From contig OY804578.1 in the NCBI GenBank assembly GCA_963680875.1, positions 103,197,689 through 103,261,688 on the forward strand: DNA of 64,000 nt, given 5' to 3'. Under the pieces are notes generated by a model. It did no database searches and had not been told where the DNA came from. It worked only from the letters and a program-made list of their open reading frames with translations. Positions 37,940 through 47,390 of this stretch are shown one piece after another (position 1 is the first letter of the stretch; every line of letters starts with the position of its first letter). This DNA comes from Bathymodiolus brooksi (taxonomy: Eukaryota > Mollusca > Bivalvia > Mytilida > Modiolidae). The position numbers and the translations under genes were made by a program.

Positions 37940-37947
37940 TGACGTCA
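37940..37947. promoter_or_regulatory. Palindromic CRE-like TGACGTCA
   Basis: Perfect TGACGTCA, 39 bases upstream (on the minus strand) of the acidic 21-codon ORF; unit 3 has the same site at 39691-39698. A match to the CREB/ATF consensus only; function is inferred. Confidence 0.35.
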
Positions 37948-38273
37948 CAATCTTGGCTTACCAATAGAAGATAATCATGTTAAACTTCGACTATAAATCG
38001 TAAATTTGTCTGTGTTTACAGGTAAATGGTGACACACTGGGCGTCCTAATTTGGTTTTTCTCCATTACTTATGTATCTTAGTCGAGTAAGGCAATAAAAT
38101 CAATCAATCAAGACCTTTGCATTTCACCTTTAAGAATATGACCAAAAATATTTTGCTTACGTTTGTGGGCAAAAATTTCAAATAATAGCCTCCGTATAAA
38201 TTTTTGAAAAACATTTGTTTTATATGAAATATATAGAGAAAATCGGAGTTGACGAGCAAATATGTCCACTTAC

Positions 38274-38360
38274 TGTATGCATGTGTTCTGGAACCGCACC
38301 CTTCAATGTATTATCCGGAATAAAAAGTGTTAATTTTGAAGATAGTGTTTCAGGGAATGT
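38274..38360 (-). CDS. Candidate exon B, copy 2
   Basis: The 87 bases read the same as in unit 1, including the acceptor and the gtaagt donor, consistent with recent duplication. Confidence 0.35.
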
Positions 38361-38535
38361 CTATATTATGTAAACACTAACTTCTTTGTTCATTAACAGA
38401 AGATTAAATCTAGGAACATCATGTAAATAGTACAGAAAGGACATATTTCAGAAGCACAAAATACATTTATTGGAAATAAACAATAAAGCCAACAACAACA
38501 CTAACGACATATTTGTCAAATTTCTGGACACTCAC

Positions 38536-38664
38536 CATAAAAAAAGCAAATCTGGAAGGAGATCAATAGCTACCTGACAAATATTAGCAAAGAATTTAAA
38601 AGCAGGATTATACGCCTTCTTCAGTCCCATCCAGCACGTATTCCACGCCCCTGGTGTGTACAAA
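38536..38664 (-). CDS. Candidate exon A, copy 2
   Basis: 129 bases as in copy 1. The acceptor here is cttcatttttcttgacag, a better pyrimidine tract than in copy 1; donor g|gtgagt. Confidence 0.4.
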
Positions 38665-38886
38665 CTGTCAAGAAAAATGAAGTCAAATAGATATTAAATA
38701 CAAACATGTTTACCTGTTGTTAACTTTTTATATGTCTCTGTCCAGTTGAATGTTGCACATGTCCAAGAAGCGATGATTTGTTTGGTGATATGTGTGATGT
38801 ATTTTAAATAATTAGCGCCTCTTAATAAATGTCTTAGTCTTTAGCACTGTTTTATTTTTTATGTATTATACAATATAAGCCTAACC

Positions 38887-39087
38887 CTAACACTTATACT
38901 GAGAGGTATTTAAAACCATCACACGGGTAAGTAGTTCCTGCTTCACTAGTGGCACCCGTGGTGGTTTCTTGGCAGCAGAAATAAGGGTTTTATCCATATA
39001 CATCAGGACATTGTCGGGACCTTTCATAAAACTGCATTTGGTACCTGTATATGACAGCATGGCATAGATTATAACACCACCCGGCAA
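38887..39087 (-). CDS. Possible coding segment at unit 2/3 border
   Basis: Open for 66 codons to a TAG with AMLSYTGTKCSFMKGPDNVL and DKTLISAAKKPP, preceded by a cag that could be an acceptor (tatacag, just before gtaccaaatg). In unit 2 the matching frame is interrupted by a TAG. The last third (PRVPLVKQELL) derives from the start of an R1-type repeat (gggtgccactagtg), which lowers confidence. Function unknown. Confidence 0.25.
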   Translation of the reverse strand: MPGGVIIYAMLSYTGTKCSFMKGPDNVLMYMDKTLISAAKKPPRVPLVKQELLTRVMVLNTSQYKC

Positions 39088-39507
39088 CTAGATCATCTTC
39101 ATGTATACATGTCTACATGAAAAGGTTTTAACTTTTATTGAATTTTGTTTCTCTCGGAAAAATGTACAATGACACTATATGGGGCGAACCCTTTTAAGTA
39201 GAGTTTGGAGATCAGGATTAAAGTAAATGAAGGCTATAATGACTTAGTGTGTCACGGACATGAATTCCAAATCTCGCTGTTCTCAATTCATTGATTACTG
39301 ACAAGCTATAAGTTATACATTTTATGTAAAAAGCGAGGGAGGAAAATGTGAAGGTAATATTTCATGTACAAATAACCAGAGTTAATAGTATGTATCATTC
39401 ATATTTCATATACTATATTTTTTGAGAGAAACATATTTATAAATTCCCTGGCGAATATTTTCTAAATGTAAGTAAACAGCTAGAGTACAAAACTACGTCA
39501 TGTATGT

Positions 39508-39529
39508 TTTTTTTTTTTTTTTTTTTTAT
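39508..39529 (+). repeat. Poly-T run
   Basis: About 22 T in a row, present only in unit 3 of the 1.65-kb array. Confidence 0.85.
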
Positions 39530-39690
39530 ATCAAATTGGATGCTTTTGTTTTGTTTTTAATTTATATGTTTTTATGTATATTTTGTTTATGTTGAATCGA
39601 TGTCTGGGATGTCACTTTGGTCACTTTCATCATCAGAATATCGAGAAGCCATGTTATCCCAGTAGGTGTAGCGGACTGATAAGAACCGAA

Positions 39691-39698
39691 TGACGTCA
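39691..39698. promoter_or_regulatory. Palindromic CRE-like TGACGTCA
   Basis: Same relative position as 37940-37947; retained despite the general divergence of unit 3. Confidence 0.35.
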
Positions 39699-40023
39699 CA
39701 GTCTTGGCTTACCAAGAGGAGATAATCATGTTAAACTTCGACAATAAACCGTAAATTTACCTGTGTTTACAGGTAAACGGTGACACACTGGGCGTCCTAA
39801 TTTGGTTTTTCTCCATTATTTATGTATTTTAATCGAGTAAGGCAATAAAATAATCACTCAAAACCTTTGCATTTCACCTTTAAGAATAAGACCAAAAATA
39901 TTTGCTTACGTTTGTGGGTGAAAATTTAAAGTAATAAACTCTGTATAATTTTTTGAAAAATTGTGCTTTTATGTGAACTATAGTAAGAAAAATGGGAGGT
40001 GACGAACAATTATATCCACTTAC

Positions 40024-40110
40024 TGCATGTATGTGTGCTGAAACGGGACCCTTATTTGTATTATCCGGAATCAAAAGAGTTAATTTTGGAGAGAGTATTC
40101 CAGGGAACGT
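40024..40110 (-). CDS. Candidate exon B, copy 3 (diverged but open)
   Basis: Still exactly 87 bases and open in the same frame (FPGILSPKLTLLIPDN, GPVSAHIHA), with acceptor and gtaagt donor kept, although about a third of residues differ from units 1 and 2. Retention of length, frame and splice signals is the main argument that this is or was coding. Confidence 0.4.
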
Positions 40111-40308
40111 CTATGTTAAATTACTAAATTTGATATCTACGATTTTATTATGTAAACATTATTTTCTTTGTTCATTATTACAGGATTACGTCTAGGAACA
40201 TCATGTAAATAGTACAAAATGGACACATTTCAGAACCGCAAATTGTAAATAAACAATAAAACCAACAACAACACTAACAACATATTTGTCAAATTTCTGG
40301 ACACTCAC

Positions 40309-40436
40309 CATAAAAAAGCAAATCCGGAAGGAGATCAATAGCTGCCTGACAAATATTAACAAACAATATAAAAGCAGGATTATACGCCTTCGTAAGTCCC
40401 ATCCAGAACGTATTCCACCCCCGTGGTGTGTACAAA
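40309..40436 (-). CDS. Candidate exon A, copy 3
   Basis: 128 bases, one T fewer in a T-run than copies 1 and 2, so the phase at its gtgagt donor differs. The frame keeps WNTFWMGLTKAYNPAF, NICQAAIDLLPDLLFY. Acceptor tttttcctgacag intact. Confidence 0.4.
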
Positions 40437-40620
40437 CTGTCAGGAAAAATGAAGTCAATTAGATATTAAATACTAACATGTTTAGCTGTTGTTAACTTTT
40501 TATATGTCTCTGACCAGTTCAATGTCGCACAAGTCCAGCAAGCGATGATTTGTTTGGTGATATGTGTGATGTACATCATATCTCACGCCACTTATTAATA
40601 AATGTCTTAGTATTTTGTAT

Positions 40621-41129
40621 GTCTTATACACTTTAATTGACATTCAATATGATATTTTATTTATATAATATTATATTAAGCGAACGTTAATGTTAAAAAT
40701 GTGGTAAAAAAAAATAGAATGAAATGAAACAAAGAGTTGAATACTATGTAAAAATGACTTCGTCGAAACCGAAAACGGAAGCTAAAATTAATATATCCGC
40801 CAATTTGGTTATGCGCAAGAAAAAACAGCATTCATTCCGCCTAAAAAAATGCAATAAAAATAACAAAGTTTATTAACTTATAGTATATATTTTTCATATG
40901 CTATATTTTTAACTGATTACAAGAAAATTTTAAAAATAGCCGGAGGACTGTTCCCCTACTTCCGAATCCGAACTGTTCCATGCCCGAGAACGATGCGCAG
41001 TGCGTCATTCCTGTCAAATGCTGTATTCCTTTCAAAACAATGCTGTGCCCCAATTTTTTAATGGTATTGTATGCTGACATTATCATCTTCAGTGGATTTG
41101 TGGTTATGTGCATGTATATAAGATACTAA
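40621..41129. other. Spacer, no feature seen
   Basis: AT-rich; no domain-bearing frame on either strand. Confidence 0.5.
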
Positions 41130-41265
41130 AACAGTTATTTCATGCCTGTTCAGGGAACAGTCAAAACTATTGTCCCTCGGTGCTGGAGATGGAACAGTTC
41201 TCAAGTCATCTCCAGCACCTCGGGTCAATGGTTTTGACTTCCCTGAACAGGCATGAAAAAACTGT
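41130..41265. repeat. Foldback: 59-base inverted-repeat arms, ~15-base loop
   Basis: The left arm (acagttatttcatgcctgtt to ggtgctggagatg, ending about 41191) pairs with 41207-41265 apart from about five mismatches and a 2-base bulge. The loop is gaacagttctcaagt. It would form a stable hairpin in RNA or single-stranded DNA. Confidence 0.85.
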
Positions 41266-41969
41266 ATATTGTACCTAATTATTTGCTAGATATTATTTCA
41301 AACAATCTTTGGAGCATTCTGAAATATTTTGACATTTTTGACAAATCGATTCTATATTTGAATCTGAAATGTACTCTGGAAGCAAGCATGTGACGTCATA
41401 TCGTTATTATGACGCCATGCCTTTACTATTGACGTTTACGAGGTAAACAGCTACAATTTTAAGCGATTCAGTTTTATTCAAATGCTACAAAATGAAAACG
41501 GAATTCTTGCAATATTATGAAATGTTTTATTATACAGTGCAATGCGTTTTTTACACGATTAACAGAAATTATGGAAACAAATGTTCCTTTCAATATCTAT
41601 ATATTACATATGCATTGCATTTCGGTATAAGCGAAGTCTTATGATGCTATGACTAACCTATATATAGCTCGCTTCTCAGCTCACAGCTGCTCTTAATAAT
41701 AATGTGTGTAGAACTAATTATACGAAAATAATGGCCAGGACGGAAAACATAGTGCACGATCCGAAGGGTCTTCCACCCTGTCCTTTATTTTCAGCAATTC
41801 ATGTACTATATCCGAATGTATTTTTTATTATGCAAAGTGTTTTCAGCACTTTGTTTTAAAGATATACTCTTTGATGGAATATCTGTGTCGCAAATGACCA
41901 CGGTTATATTCCACTTGTCGTAAACACTTCCTGGTCCTTTCCTCATTCATGACTTATCACCGGGTTTGT
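41266..41969. other. Spacer, no gene seen
   Basis: Includes tgacgtcat near 41391 and tgacgttta near 41433, single CRE-like matches without an adjacent gene. Confidence 0.45.
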
Positions 41970-42190
41970 GACTAGATTATCACGACGGGTGCCACTAGTG
42001 CAGCAGGAACTGCCTACTCTTCTTGAGCACTTGAATTCACCTCCGGTCTTAGTGGGGTTCGTGTTACTCGATCTTTAATTTTATATGTATGTTTTGTAGA
42101 AGGTTGTTTGTCCTTGTTCGTTTGGCCATTTTGTTGGCTGTCCTTTTTTGATATACGGATTCTGATTACCCCTTTGGTATCTTTAAACTC
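41970..42190 (+). repeat. Dispersed repeat R1 (plus), longest copy
   Basis: Runs from cgggtgccactagtgcagca through tagtggggttcgtgttactc to gattacccctttggtatctt. This gives the fullest view of the family in the window. Confidence 0.7.
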
Positions 42191-42585
42191 ATCCTATGGA
42201 CAACAAGTTTGCGCATGTCCGAGAGGTAGAAGTGGTGTTTTTCCAAGAGCGCATGTTTTTGCAATAATGTGAAAAAAAAACTTTTTTCCGGGGTACATAC
42301 ATAGTATGGCAACACATGGCTATGATATTGTGCTTCAGTAGCTCTAGTGAAATATGTGATAATTGTGACAATTGTGTGTAAAGAACAATTTTAATTTTGA
42401 TTATATATACCTGGAGTTGGACATTGTTAAAAGGAACCCGGTGAACACTACTCACGAAATCAAAACAAATTCAGGTATTGATGGGTGTTATGCCCGCTAT
42501 TAATTATGTTTACATTTTGAATACACATTGATTTGTTTGGCGTGGACATTGTAGTTACATTGAAAGTAAATTGACAATATATCAG
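42191..42585. other. Spacer, no feature seen
   Basis: No convincing frame; possibly includes the 5' untranslated part of the LINE fragment that follows. Confidence 0.4.
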
Positions 42586-42998
42586 ATGTCCAATAATCAA
42601 TCGACCCCGATACAAAAACGACATATTCGCACTAGCAACCCTACCCCTCCTGAACGAATAGACGTAAAAAAGGCAAGATCCGAACCTTTCGATTCTCTGT
42701 CTGACTGAAACCAATTCCTCAAATAATAACGAGATGGCTGACGCGATTGAATTTGTACAGCCACTCTTGTCACAAAAGATGTCCATAACTGAAGAAGATA
42801 TTATAAAAATATCCAAAGCAGTTAAGGCTGAAATACTTGCTGATATCAACAAACTCATACACGCAAAAACAGAACCATTAGTCCAGAAAATTTCAAAACT
42901 GGAAACTGAAAATAAACAATTACAAAAAGACCTTGACGCACTGGAACAGTATGGTCGCCGTAGTTTAGTTAGAATTTCTGGTTTTTGTAAATGTGTTT
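42586..42998 (+). pseudogene. 5' fragment of a LINE ORF1 (coiled coil), frameshifted
   Basis: An ATG at 42586 opens 40 codons (MSNNQSTPIQKRH, then PERIDVKKARSEPFDSLSD) to a TGA. In another frame 42734 onward gives QKMSITEEDIIKISKAVKAE, a heptad-rich stretch, then DLDALEQYGRRSLVRISGF. The EQYxRRxxxRIxG junction between coiled coil and RRM is typical of LINE ORF1 proteins. The sequence ends right after it, so the fragment lost its RNA-binding half. Different family from the ORF1 at 22357. Confidence 0.6.
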
Positions 42999-43452
42999 TG
43001 TTTTAATTATGCACATACCTGATATTGTAAATTACTTCTTGCATCATGCTATATTAATAATCCGAGCACCATAATCACACGTCTTACAATATCTTAGGGA
43101 ACATATTCGAACTTCGTAAATTCCGCATACATACTACAGTACCTCGTATCCTACTTTCCATAATCTCGTTAATATCCATAATATTGATCACTTACTTTTA
43201 CTTCTTTTCTATGCACACCCTTTTTAATTTGTTTTGCACAATTCTCACAAATCCTTCAATGGTGAATCTGACATTGGTGACCTACTTATTGATTGAACTC
43301 CTAACCGATACTGCTCTCTCTCACGTTTTATTCGTGCTACATGTACCAACTGGTATAACATGATTCATGGGTACTGCCGCGCTACAACACAGAGAGAGCA
43401 TCGGTCGGTTCTGTTGTTTAACATGTACTGTTAAAAATAGTAAACGGGTCTA

Positions 43453-45932
43453 GTCTGTTTGGTGACTCTGGAAATAGGGAAAACAATTCCTAAAAAATCA
43501 ACGGGTTGTCAGATTTTCTTTTTAATTATATTTATATTAAGAACTGATTAATACATATTATAGGTGAATTTTTCAAAAAAAATCCATTAAAGAATAAAAA
43601 AAGTTTGCCATAGGACTTAATTGTAAAATTATGTCATTTTGTCATGTAACAAACATGGGAGTAAGTACTACTGAAATGAACAGCAACATGTGGTCAGTAT
43701 TGACAAACAGCAAGTCAGCTGATTTCATCATTAGCATGTTATATTAATTAGATGTTTACATACTGACCATACCAAATATGGACAATATTCAAATTAGATT
43801 TACACCTGTTCAGGTAAAAATCAATAATGATGATACATTATTACATAACTGATTGTGGAACATTTAAAGTACATGCAAACTACCCATTCCCTTTATGTGC
43901 ATAGAGGTTAATAATAGAGAACACAATTACCTGAAAACGTTGTTTATTCTGACCAGTACATATCAGTAGTTTCACCCTCACTGTCACGATCCCCCTCTGA
44001 ATCAGTGTCACTATCACTGTCTAAATTTATAATAATGTTTGGAATTTCCTCTATAATGTGGTCAGATTTCCAATATTGTGGTTCTATTTTGTTTTCAACA
44101 TGATTACAAAAGTTAGTCCACTTTACTGGAGTTATGGATTTAAATCCTTTTATTATTCAGTCCTTTACATCATTAGTTTTAAAAGTGTTATTTTCCCGTC
44201 CAACATAACCCTTGACACCCCCCCCCCCCCCCGCCCCATACCATTTCGATAGGGTTAAATTCACAATGGTATGAGGGGAGGCACAAAACATCATGACCTT
44301 TCCCACGTAAAAATTCATCTGTTTTATAAACTGGTTCGGGTTTCTTCAGTTTAATGATTTCATACAATTCAGTTTTTTTCATTTTACCATCAAAAGGATT
44401 TTTTTTGTCTTTGAGCCACTTTTGCATACCCCCCTTTCCTGTAGCTGATGTTGGTGCTTTGGTACCTTCCTTTATTACACTATGGTAAGACGCATTGTCC
44501 ATTACAACAAGACTTCTAGGTGGAAGTGCGGGAACTAACTGTTCTTCTACCCATTTATTAAATATAACAGAATTCATTTCGGAATGATAATCTCTTCCAT
44601 CTGTGCTTAAAGTTTTAAAAACTAATTCACATCCAGGTAAAAAACCAGTTTTACATCCTGCATGTAAAATTACAAATCTTTGTCCTTTATTATAGGGGAA
44701 TTTTTCGGGCATCTGAAGGGTTAGGTGGTGTCCACTGATGGGATGCTGTATGGGGGGTATCAATCCAAGTTTCGTCCAAGTAAACAATGTTATATCCTTC
44801 ATTTCTTTTTTGTTTAATTGTACGTAAAAAATGTATTCTTTTATTAACGAGGTCTTTTCTTTCAACAAGAGCCTTTTTATTTCCATTTATTTTTGCATAT
44901 TTAAAACCAAGTTCATGCAAAGTTTTCCAAAGTTTATATTTTGACACTTTTAAAGAATGGGTTTTCTCCAAAGTGACACGCAATTTTCTAATTGAAACAT
45001 ATTCATTTTTCGAAAAAAATCCAACTACTACTCTCCTTATTAAGTCTTTATCAAAACTATCCAAAGAATCTTTGCATTTATTCACAGATTTTTCGTTAAG
45101 TTCCACAGGTTCTTCTTTCAATATCTTATTCAGAAATGAATGGCTAATGTGCAGAGCTTGTACAGTTCTATCAATGACTTTTTTCCATGCATAAAATGGA
45201 GCTTTTCGTTTACTTTCGACCCCAAAATATTTGTAAATTTTCAAAATTAATTCCCTTTTTTCAGCAGAAGCTTTCACAGGCATTTGCACTACTTATTTAC
45301 AATGTACATAAACTTTATATAACATAATTTGAAGCAAGAAAATCATGAAAAAAATGTTTATCTAATTTGCATATAAGAAATTAACGTTGTATATGAATTG
45401 TTTAATTTTTGGAAGAAAACAAGTATTAAACAAGAATATTATTTAATTTATATATTTATATGAATTATACTTTCACGAAATTAACATTTATTTGATTTTG
45501 GTATCTAAAATTTGTTATAAATCAGCATGAGTGAATAACAAGGGACATGTCCATATAAGGGTCTCATGTGACCAGCAGTTATTAATTATTTACAAACAAA
45601 TATCATATGGTCCAACTGTTTATCAATTATTCAAAACATCTTGAATCTTTAGCCTAATATGGCATTCACGTGTGATTGAAATTAGCATAAAAACAGACAG
45701 GAAAGAACAGGTAAGGCTGTTTATTATAATGGCAGCCTCCTTTACTTACAATCTGATAAAATTAGTATTGGGCCCTATGGAGTTTTTTTTATTATTTGAA
45801 TTATTTCTTTGACAACTTTTACTCAGATATGTATTGAATAATGTCTGCCTAAAATGTTAAAAAGAGCAATAGAAAGCATATCCCTGATTTTTAAATAATT
45901 GTTTCCCCTATTTTCAGAGTCACCAAACAGAC
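43453..45932 (-). mobile_element. Tc1/mariner-related transposon A (long D-E spacing), 2480 bp
   Basis: Inverted ends gtctgtttggtgactctg and the reversed right end agree over about 47 bases with a few differences. A TA flanks each side (43451-43452, 45933-45934), as expected of the IS630-Tc1-mariner superfamily. The transposase is on the minus strand (43944-45289). Copy B at 55570-61377 has the same ends. Confidence 0.88.
43944..45289 (-). pseudogene. DDE transposase, IS630-Tc1-mariner superfamily, copy A, frameshifted
   Basis: Cut-and-paste transposase. The N-terminal ~150 residues are rich in helix-turn-helix-like segments (ISHSFLNKILKEEP, VSIRKLRVTLEK). Catalytic motifs in order: NIVYLDETWIDT (first D), SLVVMDNASYHS (second D), SYHCEFNPIEMVW (E). 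By my count 83 residues separate the second D from the E, far longer than the 34-41 of ordinary Tc1/mariner and close to the DD82E spacing I recall for the Sailor group. Two shifts break it: near 44696 (ccccta), shared with copy B, and at a C-run (44217-44232) after the E motif. The C-terminal tail is acidic (DSDSDTDSEG). Inactive as read. Confidence 0.85.
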
Positions 45933-45934
45933 TA

Positions 45935-46803
45935 ACATTATTAGAATTTATAGGTATATATTTGTTTGCCATTCATGGTACTGTCGCGTTGCCTATTACA
46001 GTTTTTATTTTTTCGTTTCAATATAAATATCGTATTAACCTTTCAGGTAGTACCGTTCAAACTAGCGACCAATTAGTTAAATCAAAATCGCTGGAATATG
46101 TGAATAATTACGCTTTCTTGTGCATTGTGATGTGCATTTTGCTTATAATATTAGGAATAGAAATGAATCCTGGTCCCTCTGATTTAGACTTATCAAGTAG
46201 CTTCGGTAGTATCAGTTCAACCTCAACGACTGAAAGTAACTTTATACATAATTCCGTTTCCTTTCATCATTTGAATATTCAAAAAATATTACACCAAAAT
46301 TAGATCTAATAGCCGCAGAATACTCTTGTCATGAGATACTCTCATTTACGGAAAGCTGGTTGCGCCCTCATGTAAGTGACGATATGCTTAAAATTCCTGG
46401 ATACAAATTTCCCGCATTTCGACGAGACAGAGTAGGTAAAATGGGCGGCGGAGTGGTGGTTTTTGTAAAAGACCATATCAACTGTAAGCATAGACCTGAT
46501 CTACAAATAGGGAATCTTGAATGTATATGGCTTGAGATAAAAATCAAGAACAAAAAATACTTATATGGAACATTTAATATTCCTCCCAATAGCAATCTGC
46601 AAACTTGGGATGAACTAGACCAATCAATTGATCTGGCATTAAACAATACCCATGACATCATCATTACTGGTGATTTTAATATAAACCAATTAAGTGACAA
46701 TCATAGGAACAAAATTAGTTCATTACTGACCCAATACATCTTTCGACAGTTAATTACGGAACCCACTTACATAACTGAGCATAGCTCATCCCTATTAGAT
46801 TAG
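45935..46803 (+). pseudogene. LINE-II copy A N-terminus and endonuclease, broken
   Basis: The frame starts with two strongly hydrophobic segments (IGIYLFAIHGTVALPITVFI and FLCIVMCILLIILGIEMNPG), the second running into the EMNPGP box that precedes many LINE endonucleases. A one-base shift near 46287 separates this from the endonuclease: SFTESWL, FRRDRVGKMGGGVVVFV, GTFNIPPNS and IIITGDFNIN. A TAG at 46801-46803 (TTG in copy B) stops it at SSLLD. A C-run at 46847-46859 and indels follow before the RT part. Confidence 0.8.
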
Positions 46804-47390
46804 GTTATGGTAAATAATCCCACGAGTGTTTAATATACGGAAGTCGCCCCCCCCCCCCCTTGTTGAACCAAGAAAGATATCATTTACCTATTACTGGTGT
46901 TCTCAATCACCCGACTATAGTCAATGCTTCATTTAAGAGGAAAATATTACTTTACGACAAAGGGGACTATGAATCTTACAGAAATCTCCTTTCTGTTGTT
47001 GACTGGGATGGAATCTATCAGAACTAATACTATTACAAACACAATTTTAGATGCAGCGAATAAAACTATTCCAAATAGATAAATAGATACATAACGGTAA
47101 AGAAAGGTAATCCACCTTGGATCACTACAAAAATAAAAAAGTACATACGCCGTAAAAATCGAATTCACAAAAAAGCAAAGAAAACTAATAGACGGGAAAA
47201 ATTTCGGAAAATTCGTAATAAATGTAATAAACTTATATTAAATGCAAAACAATGATATTTTGATAAAATTTCTGAAAAAATAAACACGGAGACAAACGGA
47301 AGCAAACATTGGTAGAATTTAGTCAAAAGTCTTCTTCACAGTGATTCAGGTGGTAATCGATCTATACCGCTACTTCAAGTTGAAAATGAC

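Larger units (their letters stand above)
37251..38893 (-). repeat. 1.65-kb array unit 2
   Basis: 1643 bases, nearly identical to unit 1 but lacking the SINE at its left border. Its acidic ORF (37836-37901) has one Asp-to-Val change and a Thr-to-Ser change. Confidence 0.85.
34950..40620. repeat. Tandem array of ~1.65-kb units, about 3.4 copies
   Basis: The junction word ttatactgagag recurs at 35601, 37251 and 38894. Before 35601 there is a partial unit (from about 34950) interrupted by a SINE. Unit lengths are 1650, 1643 and about 1727; the third carries a poly-T insertion. Units 1 and 2 are close to identical and unit 3 is clearly diverged. On the minus strand each unit holds candidate exons with splice signals (see separate entries) and a TGACGTCA-type site in two of three. 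It may be the remains of a duplicated gene rather than a simple satellite. Confidence 0.9.
38894..40620 (-). repeat. 1.65-kb array unit 3 (diverged)
   Basis: Clearly older copy with many substitutions and a poly-T insertion near 39508. It keeps exon-like A (40309-40436), B (40024-40110) and the acidic ORF (39587-39652) with their splice or start signals. Confidence 0.85.

Noticed and set aside
42460..42858. A 132-codon minus-strand ORF
   Set aside because: Antisense shadow of the LINE ORF1 fragment.
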